Below are positions 1 through 3,949 of a stretch of DNA of 5,539 bases, in pieces. Both the position numbers and the translations under genes were made by a program. Source of the stretch: an uncultured Oxalobacter sp. (lineage in GTDB: Bacteria; Pseudomonadota; Gammaproteobacteria; Burkholderiales; Burkholderiaceae_D); assembly GCA_937916185.1 (NCBI GenBank), contig CALGGD010000299.1, forward strand, positions 1 through 5,539, given 5' to 3'. Under the pieces are notes generated by a model. That model was not told where the DNA came from. It saw nothing but the letters and a program-made list of their open reading frames with translations, and did not search any database. Positions within the stretch are counted from its first letter, which is position 1, and every line of letters starts with the position of its first letter.

Positions 1-15
1 GGATGAAGTACGCAT
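1..15 (-). CDS. 5' end of an unidentified gene running off the left edge
   Basis: Only the first five codons (Met-Arg-Thr-Ser-Ser) lie in the window. The start is chosen because the minus strand reads AGGAGG, seven bases, then ATG, which is a near-ideal Shine-Dalgarno arrangement. The same frame is open upstream to another ATG at 105 (30 codons earlier), but that ATG has no visible ribosome binding site and would place the AGGAGG inside the coding region, so position 15 is preferred. The gene is co-directional with the 40-codon gene upstream. Its function cannot be judged from five residues. Confidence 0.45.
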
Positions 16-49
16 AAAGGTTCCTCCTGTTGAAGTGATGAAGATTTCT

Positions 50-78
50 GCGGGATCGGTACAGGTACAGAATCCCGC
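50..78. repeat. Perfect 7-bp inverted repeat (GCGGGAT / ATCCCGC) upstream of the leftmost gene
   Basis: GCGGGAT at 50-56 pairs exactly with ATCCCGC at 72-78, enclosing 15 bases that contain GTAC twice. On the minus strand it lies 22 bases before the AGGAGG that serves the gene starting at 15. No T-run follows directly on either strand, so it does not look like a simple terminator. A leader hairpin in the mRNA or an operator are the likelier readings, both inferred. Confidence 0.4.
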
Positions 79-166
79 CTGTTGGATGTCTGTTTTTTGA
101 CGCATACCGTTTTATATGGCTGGCCGGATTACATTCGTGCCGACCTGTCATCCGATGCCATATCCG

Positions 167-289
167 TCATCTTTTCCTGCGTGGGATAAGCCGTTTCCAT
201 GGAAAGCGGTAAACCACTCCGATGGCGATTACTGCCCAAAAGAACCTTACGGACAGGATTGTTGCTAATACGGTCAGGATCACACTCAT
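167..289 (-). CDS. Small hydrophobic membrane protein (40 aa), unidentified
   Basis: The product is 40 residues. Residues 3-27 are almost uninterruptedly hydrophobic (MSVILTVLATIL at the start, then FFWAVIAIGVV), broken only by Arg15. They are followed by a strongly basic tail rich in Arg and Lys (WKRLIPRRKR). This predicts one inner-membrane helix with a cytoplasmic basic C-terminus by the positive-inside rule. The start has a good ribosome binding site, AAAGGA six bases before ATG. The TGA stop overlaps a following ATG (ATGA at 167-170), but that second frame is only 13 codons and is not called. I do not recognise the family. Single-helix basic peptides occur as subunits of larger membrane complexes, as regulators and as type I toxins, and the sequence does not choose between these. 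Confidence 0.5.
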   Translation of the reverse strand: MSVILTVLATILSVRFFWAVIAIGVVYRFPWKRLIPRRKR

Positions 290-354
290 GAAAATTCCTT
301 TCTTTTAGGTTGTTTTATTCAAAAATAGGATGTGTGGTATGTAGTTGCCCCTGA

Positions 355-373
355 GGATGCATAAGATGCATCC
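355..373. repeat. Perfect 8-bp palindrome with 3-base loop (GGATGCAT / ATGCATCC)
   Basis: GGATGCAT at 355-362 is followed by AAG and then its exact reverse complement ATGCATCC at 366-373. It sits between the MIT_C gene and the 40-codon gene, where a promoter for the latter would be expected. On the minus strand a TTGACT (379-384) lies 15 bases before a weak TATGCA (358-363) inside the palindrome, so an operator overlapping a poor promoter is possible. There is no T-tract on either side, which argues against a terminator. Confidence 0.4.
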
Positions 374-442
374 ATTCCAGTCAACGGAAATGAGGGCGGA
401 CTACACTGCTGATGTTGTCAAGTCTTGTCCCTGAAGGGGCTG

Positions 443-1021
443 TTATTGGACGGTTTTATTTTCTGGATACTTTTCTGCATATCCGATTTCATCAAGTTCT
501 GGTATGAAGAGGGTGTCAATCTTGGTTGCATGCCAAAGCCTGTACCGTTCATCAGTTGCACCGATTTCGAAATAGTCGTTGAACTTGTAGGTATCAAGTC
601 CCCTGCCAGGGATGACAACCCAGCCTGAATCCATGACAATCCGCCTGTCATGCAGGGTTGGGTCGATACTTACTTCAAACTGGACTTCCCGCATGGTCAG
701 GCTTCTCCGTAATTTCTCCATCCGGTTGACCCACTCGATATGTTTATCCATATCTGGAAATACAGGATTGGTCACAAGCAAGACCCCTACAAGCCCTTCT
801 TCATCCAGGGCGCGTTCGAGGAGTGCGACAAGGTTCTTGATTTGATATCCTTCCCGGATATAGGGGTCATAGATGGTAATCTTGGTGGCTCCTTGGATAT
901 ACGGATATATCAGGTCTTTCAATGCAAAACCCCACTCGTTTTCCTGGATATCAATGTGCAGGGGGATAGGGCGGACAGGATATTTCATGGTGCTGTCATT
1001 GATGTTGGGTGTCATTTTCAT
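443..1021 (-). CDS. Stand-alone MIT_C (MITD1 C-terminal, phospholipase-D-like) domain protein
   Basis: The 192-residue product matches my recollection of the MITD1 C-terminal domain along most of its length. It has the early block ATKITIYDPYIREGYQIKN (residues 45-63), then HDRRIVMDSGW (124-134), then IPGRGLDTYK (137-146) and a late ATKIDTLF (165-172). Human MITD1 carries closely similar IxDPYIR, HDREI and IGRGLDYF blocks. In eukaryotes this domain binds membranes and works with ESCRT-III, while the microtubule-interacting MIT domain that normally precedes it is absent here. Residues H124, R126 and D131 fit the spacing of a phospholipase D HxKx4D motif with Lys replaced by Arg, so catalysis is doubtful. 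The gene follows the 329-aa gene by 32 nt, suggesting one operon. The ribosome binding site is weak (GGAAAAG close to ATG), and a second ATG two codons on is an alternative start. The function of bacterial members is unknown to me. Confidence 0.82.
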   Translation of the reverse strand: MKMTPNINDSTMKYPVRPIPLHIDIQENEWGFALKDLIYPYIQGATKITIYDPYIREGYQIKNLVALLERALDEEGLVGVLLVTNPVFPDMDKHIEWVNRMEKLRRSLTMREVQFEVSIDPTLHDRRIVMDSGWVVIPGRGLDTYKFNDYFEIGATDERYRLWHATKIDTLFIPELDEIGYAEKYPENKTVQ

Positions 1022-1053
1022 TTCTTTTCCAATCTACTGTTTCGGATGTTTGT

Positions 1054-2043
1054 TCACAGGTTCTTGAGGGCTTTTTCGGCTTCATGCCATTGAGCCTCAA
1101 AATATCGGGCTTCCAAGATTTTCGGGGGGATTTCCAACAGCCCGGACAATTTTTCCCGGATTTCCCTGTTTTCGAGTTTCCTTTCCCCCCGGATGCAGGG
1201 CCTTCCAGCGATGTCTTCAAGTGAAAGTCCTAATTCCTTGAGGTTTTCTTCAAACGTGAAGTCAAATCTCCGCTGACCAATCAAATAACTCAGGGAAAGG
1301 AGAAAGTCTTCAATGTTCTTCATTGGTTGTTGTTCAAAGTTTATTCTTGTATATACCCGTACCGGATTGGGGAAATATCCTCGGTATAAACCGTTTTTAT
1401 GGAGCCACGAACTGTAATCGTCTATCCTGATCAGCAATCCCAAATCTGAAGTTTTTTCTGCTTTCAGCCTGTTTTTGCGTCTGCAGTCATAAATGGCTTC
1501 CCTGATTGATTTGGGTTTAAAACCGGAAATCAATGCGGCTTCTTCAATATCAATGTATGGTTTCTTGCCTTCATCGATTGGAAGGAAGCCATATGCGTCA
1601 TCTACTCCCCATATTCTGCTAAGGGTGTTTGCACATTGGACAATGGTCCAGATTTGTTTGGCATCAGGATTTTCAGGGTGCAGGTCATGCAGGACTTTTA
1701 TCCCCATCGCCACTGAAGAAAGCTCTCCGCCGATAACATACCTGAAGCCAAACGGCATCTTTTCTCCCCAATAGGCAAAGCAGTACATCTCTTCTATCGC
1801 CTTTGCAAAAACCGTATCTTGGATGTCTTCATATTCTAGGTTTCTGTTGAAGTCTTGGATGCTGAAGTCATTCCGGAATCCAGCACCAGGGAGAAAGCAG
1901 ACTCCAATGGCAGCAAGGGGAGGGAATAAGTTGCTCATTGCTCTATGCAAGTTTTTTTCTTCTTTTTCCCTCAGAAGTTCTTTATTGGTTGCCTTCAGTC
2001 GTGTTCTTGATAAAGGTGCCTCAAGCTGATTCGTGTCATTCAT
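1054..2043 (-). CDS. Unidentified 329-aa protein with internal helix-turn-helix-like segment
   Basis: I do not recognise the full-length family. Residues 163-214 read as an excisionase/MerR-like DNA-binding unit: YIDIEEAALISGF gives the first helix and turn, KPKSIREAIYDCRR a recognition helix, and LIRIDDYSSWL a closing strand and helix typical of sequences where a residue pair of the wing is followed by an xxWL helix. Before it lies a region with an Arg/Lys/Glu-rich coiled start (12-35) and a mixed central part. After it comes a helical, charged C-terminus (241-329). No signal peptide, transmembrane segment or Walker motif is visible. The ATG at 2043 follows GGTGAG by three bases, a weak but plausible ribosome binding site, about 50 nt downstream of a good promoter. 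It heads an apparent operon with the MIT_C gene. A transcriptional regulator or DNA-targeting partner is an inference only. Confidence 0.8.
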   Translation of the reverse strand: MNDTNQLEAPLSRTRLKATNKELLREKEEKNLHRAMSNLFPPLAAIGVCFLPGAGFRNDFSIQDFNRNLEYEDIQDTVFAKAIEEMYCFAYWGEKMPFGFRYVIGGELSSVAMGIKVLHDLHPENPDAKQIWTIVQCANTLSRIWGVDDAYGFLPIDEGKKPYIDIEEAALISGFKPKSIREAIYDCRRKNRLKAEKTSDLGLLIRIDDYSSWLHKNGLYRGYFPNPVRVYTRINFEQQPMKNIEDFLLSLSYLIGQRRFDFTFEENLKELGLSLEDIAGRPCIRGERKLENREIREKLSGLLEIPPKILEARYFEAQWHEAEKALKNL

Positions 2044-2097
2044 AAACTCACCATAAATAAATTGCCCATAATAAGTTAAAACGTGTCTATGACTGGC

Positions 2098-2126
2098 AAT
2101 ATAGCAACAAAAATTAGGTCAATCAA
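2098..2126 (-). promoter_or_regulatory. Sigma70 promoter for the 329-aa / MIT_C unit
   Basis: The minus strand reads TTGATT (2126-2121), 17 bases, then TATATT (2103-2098), a good sigma70 match with ideal spacing. Transcription would start near 2091, giving a leader of about 48 nt before the ATG at 2043. The surroundings are strongly AT-rich. A perfect inverted repeat (2162-2180) lies just upstream, and the 9-mer AATAAGTTA occurs on each side of the promoter at 2070-2078 and 2149-2157. Confidence 0.55.
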
Positions 2127-2161
2127 TACATTTTTTATATTTATTTTCAATAAGTTATATC

Positions 2162-2180
2162 ATGGGTTTAATTTACCCAT
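2162..2180. repeat. Inverted repeat ATGGGT-N7-ACCCAT, candidate operator
   Basis: ATGGGT at 2162-2167 and ACCCAT at 2175-2180 are perfect 6-bp arms around a 7-base AT-only spacer, giving a 19-bp symmetrical site of the size bound by dimeric helix-turn-helix regulators. It lies 36 bp upstream of the -35 box of the minus-strand promoter at 2098-2126. Regulation through it is inferred from position only. Confidence 0.4.
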
Positions 2181-2232
2181 ATAAATGAATGTAAGCGGTT
2201 CCAATCACAGACATCGGAATTTACTGAAGGTG

Positions 2233-2255
2233 TTTTGAGCTAATCTGTCTCAAAA
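2233..2255. repeat. Inverted repeat TTTTGAG-N9-CTCAAAA
   Basis: TTTTGAG at 2233-2239 pairs with CTCAAAA at 2249-2255 across nine bases. The match can be prolonged to GTG/CAC if two or three extra A residues on the right arm are bulged out. The arms are AT-rich with only three G/C-containing pairs next to the loop, so the hairpin would be weak. It may be an operator for the broken XRE-type gene to its right, or a poor terminator. Confidence 0.3.
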
Positions 2256-2396
2256 AAACACAATTAAAGGGCTTGTCGTTGGAAAATAGACATGCCGAAG
2301 GTCAAGGAAACATTGGTCTCAATGTCAGGTTGAAAACAGGTGGGGCTCCAGAAAACAGGATTGGCTCTACCCCATTAACGGGGGAAGGCACTAATC

Positions 2397-2416
2397 AGTC
2401 TACTTTCAGGTAGACT
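2397..2416. repeat. Perfect 7-bp inverted repeat AGTCTAC-N6-GTAGACT
   Basis: AGTCTAC at 2397-2403 is followed by six bases and its exact reverse complement at 2410-2416. The right arm contains the TAG (2411-2413) that closes the reading frame immediately before the helix-turn-helix remnant. It may be a regulatory site left from the intact gene, or part of the sequence that replaced the gene's 5' end. Confidence 0.4.
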
Positions 2417-2590
2417 TGGAACAAGGAACATATCAACAGGGACTGCCTGACTCAGAAACAGCTGGCAGAAAAACTCGGTGTCAGACCGCACCACATATCA
2501 GAGATGGAACACAACCGCCACCCAATTTCCGTCCAGATGGCGAAGAAAATCCCGTCCATCTTCGGAGGCAGCTATAAAACTTTCCTATAG
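2414..2590 (+). pseudogene. 5'-truncated XRE/Cro-type helix-turn-helix protein (antitoxin-like remnant)
   Basis: The plus-strand frame encodes 58 residues and ends at TAG 2588-2590. Residues 12-31 (LTQKQLAEKLG, then VRPHHISEM) are a textbook HTH_3 helix-turn-helix. They are followed by the usual third part, with PISVQMAKKI and the terminal SYKTFL. The ending resembles small XRE antitoxin or regulator proteins of the HigA kind, which act as DNA-binding repressors. No start codon precedes the domain: an in-frame TAG sits at 2411, and the first in-frame ATG lies within the domain. An N-terminal loss or stop mutation is the simplest reading. It is the only plus-strand coding remnant in the window and it converges on the 135-aa gene. 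No toxin gene is recognisable beside it. A non-standard start such as AAG or ATC cannot be wholly excluded but is unlikely. Confidence 0.65.
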
Positions 2591-2609
2591 CCTCTATTCT
2601 TTATCCAAC

Positions 2610-2640
2610 CAAAGCCACCCTGGCGGAGGCTTTGTTCATT
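2610..2640. terminator. Hairpin between convergent coding regions
   Basis: CAAAGCC at 2610-2616 pairs with GGCTTTG at 2628-2634 across 11 bases, where two further C-G pairs can form. On the plus strand the T residues in the right arm and the following TTCATT give a modest T-rich exit. It lies 20 bases after the remnant's stop and 16 bases beyond the stop of the minus-strand 135-aa gene, so it can serve both directions. The minus-strand exit is less T-rich. Confidence 0.5.
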
Positions 2641-2655
2641 GAATTCCTTGATGGG

Positions 2656-3063
2656 TCAGTTGTAGCCGTATTTTTCAATGACCGCCATACTGAGCCTGTC
2701 GATGTCTTCAGTCAGTGCGGCAATGATTTCTTTGCCTTTGTCGGACCACTTGCCTTTTAAGTTGGAACCTTCCTGGTACTGGCTGTATTCTTGAGAAAGC
2801 TGGGCAAACTGCGCTTTATGGTCGGCAAGGAATTTATTGAGGATCTTGCAGGTTGTCCGTTTCAGGTTGCCAGAAAGAATGATACGCACAGCCCTGCCAT
2901 GATAGACTGCATCTGGTATCGGTGCAGCGGCATTTTGGTTTACGTCAAAGCGAATGCATTGGCTTTCGCCATTCAGTTCAAGAAACGCGGGTTGCAGGTA
3001 ACATTTCCCTGGATTGGGACGGTAAACAGGCTGTCTGCCCTTGACCTTTTCAATTTTCCACAT
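2656..3063 (-). CDS. Unidentified 135-aa cytoplasmic protein
   Basis: I do not recognise the family. The N-terminal half (about 1-66) alternates short hydrophobic stretches with Pro and Gly, as in a small beta-rich domain, with YRPNPGKCYLQPAFLEL and AVRIILSGNL as its more regular parts. The C-terminal half (67-135) is helical and charged, with KILNKFLADHKAQFAQLSQ and EIIAALTEDIDRL as likely amphipathic helices around a polar GSNLKGKWSDKGK linker. There is no signal peptide or membrane segment. Cysteines occur at 21, 36 and 72. The ATG at 3063 has a fair ribosome binding site (AAGGA, eight bases before ATG). The gene begins about 60 nt past the tRNA-Ser terminator, behind three TGGTAA half-sites. 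Codon use looks like normal coding sequence. The absence of any related neighbour suggests an accessory, independently regulated gene. Confidence 0.7.
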   Translation of the reverse strand: MWKIEKVKGRQPVYRPNPGKCYLQPAFLELNGESQCIRFDVNQNAAAPIPDAVYHGRAVRIILSGNLKRTTCKILNKFLADHKAQFAQLSQEYSQYQEGSNLKGKWSDKGKEIIAALTEDIDRLSMAVIEKYGYN

Positions 3064-3089
3064 CTTGATTTTCCTTTGAGGATAATTTC

Positions 3090-3117
3090 ATGGTAATGGA
3101 ACGTTACCATATTACCA
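3090..3117. promoter_or_regulatory. Cluster of three TGGTAA half-sites, candidate operator
   Basis: TGGTAA occurs at 3091-3096 on the plus strand, and its complement TTACCA at 3104-3109 and 3112-3117. The first two form a perfect inverted repeat, ATGGTAA-N7-TTACCAT (3090-3110). The first and third form TGGTAAT...ATTACCA. The cluster lies 27 bp upstream of the 135-aa gene. A weak minus-strand promoter, TTGGTA-N17-TACCAT, would overlap all three copies, so a regulator bound here could block transcription. The regulator is unknown. Confidence 0.5.
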
Positions 3118-3154
3118 AAAGAAAATCCCGTAAGTCTCTTGGAACTTACGGGAT
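3116..3154 (-). terminator. Rho-independent terminator of tRNA-Ser
   Basis: The arms ATCCCGTAAGT (3125-3135) and ACTTACGGGAT (3144-3154) form a perfect 11-bp stem with an 8-base loop. On the minus strand the stem is followed by TTTCTTTTGG. It begins eight bases beyond the encoded CCA of the tRNA, an ideal location for ending the tRNA transcript. Confidence 0.85.
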
Positions 3155-3162
3155 AGCGTTTC

Positions 3163-3250
3163 TGGCGGAGGCGGTGAGATTCGAACTCACGAACGGTTGC
3201 CCGTTGCCGGTTTTCAAGACCGGTGCAATCGACCACTCTGCCACACCTCC
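3163..3250 (-). tRNA. tRNA-Ser (anticodon UGA)
   Basis: The minus strand from 3250 folds into a complete 88-nt class II tRNA with encoded CCA at 3165-3163. The acceptor stem GGAGGTG/CGCCTCC pairs fully with one G-T. The D arm carries a 3-bp GCA/TGC stem, and the anticodon stem CCGGT/ACCGG holds the loop CTTGAAA, giving anticodon TGA. The long variable arm AACGG/CCGTT is diagnostic for serine or leucine, and the T arm GTGAG-TTCGAAT-CTCAC is perfect. The discriminator base is G, as expected for serine. It reads UCA and, by wobble, other UCN codons. It has its own promoter 5' and its own terminator 3'. Confidence 0.97.
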
Positions 3251-3314
3251 GGAATTCTGGAAAAGCTTTGAGCTGCCATATTGATTCTGCCCACCGTGCA
3301 GATGGAGAGTGCGC

Positions 3315-3343
3315 AGTATACAGAATCCGCTGGTATTTCGCAA
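3315..3343 (-). promoter_or_regulatory. Sigma70 promoter of tRNA-Ser
   Basis: The minus strand reads TTGCGA (3343-3338), exactly 17 bases, then TATACT (3320-3315). The start would be near 3308, about 58 nt before the mature tRNA. The GC-rich bases GCGC directly after the -10 box resemble the discriminator of stringently controlled stable-RNA promoters. It sits immediately after the terminator of the exported-protein gene, so the tRNA is an independent transcription unit. Confidence 0.75.
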
Positions 3344-3354
3344 ATCATCCAACA

Positions 3355-3400
3355 GTAAAAAGACCCGCCATCAAACCGGTATCAGGTTCATGGCAGGTCT
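3355..3400 (-). terminator. Rho-independent terminator of the exported-protein gene
   Basis: On the minus strand AGACCTGCCAT (3400-3390) pairs with ATGGCGGGTCT (3371-3361) with one mismatch. Inner AACC/GGTT pairing closes the loop, and TTTTTACTG follows. The stem begins 21 bases after the stop codon at 3422, so it ends the unit that contains mutL and the small exported protein. Confidence 0.8.
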
Positions 3401-3421
3401 TGGAACGAGCATCAGCCCAGA

Positions 3422-3910
3422 TTATTTCTTGAAGATGTTGCCAAGTGATTTTCCGGATTTCCCTGATGATGGCAGGACGGATCCCATCCCAGAGGAACCG
3501 GAACCCGAAGAGAGCATTGAACCGGAGAAAGTGCTGCCAGCATATGACTTGACTTTTTCTGAGATCATTTCAGCGGTAATGGCTGAGACGGCATCCTGGA
3601 GACCTGTGGTCGGTTCATGCAAAGCAACCTGCAATGCCTCCTTGGAGCAGGAAGAAGCAATCAGTTTGGAGACAACAGATTTGGCTTCCGCATTGACCTG
3701 CTGGGTTTTGCTGGCAGGAATGGTCGCGATACCCTTGGCAGCGTCGGTCTGACCAAGGGAGACAAATGCCCATTGGGTCAGGGTTGTCTTATCACTGGAA
3801 TTTGATTTGTTGTACAGGCATTTCCCCAGTGATGTTGCATACTCACCTGCACAGGCAGAGCCACATACCAGAAGACCCGTTAAGGTTGCGGCAAACAGTT
3901 TCAGTTTCAT
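3422..3910 (-). CDS. Small exported protein of unknown function (162 aa)
   Basis: A Sec-type signal peptide is clear: a short basic start (MKLK), a hydrophobic core (LFAATLTGLLV), and an Ala-Cys-Ala end giving cleavage after residue 21, before GEY. The mature protein has two cysteines, at 31 and 88, that could form a disulfide in the periplasm. The cysteines in the signal region do not fit a lipobox well, so a lipoprotein is less likely. The segment GKCLYN...SSDKTTLTQWAFVSL (29-52) resembles an unnamed family of small exported proteobacterial proteins I recall only loosely. The C-terminus (from about 124) is Ser/Gly-rich and low in complexity. A strong ribosome binding site (AAGGAGG) precedes the ATG. 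It lies 39 nt after mutL with no obvious promoter between, so co-transcription is likely, although a shared function with mismatch repair is not implied. Confidence 0.8.
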   Translation of the reverse strand: MKLKLFAATLTGLLVCGSACAGEYATSLGKCLYNKSNSSDKTTLTQWAFVSLGQTDAAKGIATIPASKTQQVNAEAKSVVSKLIASSCSKEALQVALHEPTTGLQDAVSAITAEMISEKVKSYAGSTFSGSMLSSGSGSSGMGSVLPSSGKSGKSLGNIFKK

Positions 3911-3949
3911 AGATCCTCCTTATCGGTTGAATGAGTCATGGAAAAAGGT

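Larger units (their letters stand above)
2044..2413. other. AT-rich intergenic region with palindromes, no convincing gene
   Basis: This stretch of about 370 bp separates the 329-aa gene from the helix-turn-helix remnant. The first half (to about 2190) is AT-rich and contains the minus-strand promoter. The second half is less AT-rich and holds three inverted repeats: 2162-2180, 2233-2255 and 2397-2416. The frame 2228-2410 is free of stops and leads into the remnant across one TAG, but it has no ATG and its translation does not resemble a known protein. Confidence 0.6.

Noticed and set aside
129..170. A 13-codon frame overlapping the stop of the 40-aa gene by ATGA
   Set aside because: It is too short to support and nothing distinguishes it from a chance overlap.
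317..373. An 18-codon minus-strand frame starting at the ATG at 373-371
   Set aside because: It has no clear ribosome binding site, its start lies in the palindrome, and its composition (Ser, Thr, Tyr, Ala) looks non-coding.
427..440. A hairpin after the MIT_C stop codon as its terminator
   Set aside because: The stem is only five pairs including a wobble, and no T-run follows on the minus strand.
740..1093. A 117-codon plus-strand frame opposite the MIT_C gene
   Set aside because: It is the antisense shadow of a gene with recognisable motifs and has no homology or ribosome binding site of its own.
2228..2410. The open plus-strand frame before the helix-turn-helix remnant as the true N-terminus of that gene
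   Set aside because: It has no ATG, its translation does not look like the N-terminus of an XRE protein, and a TAG separates the two.
2620..2630. An 11-base match (CTGGCGGAGGC) to the 3' end of tRNA-Ser at 3162-3172, as a possible attachment site
   Set aside because: The match stops at 11 bases, the enclosed segment would be only about 540 bp with no integrase, and the bases are explained by the convergent hairpin at 2610-2640.
2791..3096. A 101-codon plus-strand frame opposite the 135-aa gene
   Set aside because: It lacks a good ribosome binding site and would read through the operator-like cluster; the minus-strand frame has the better start signals.
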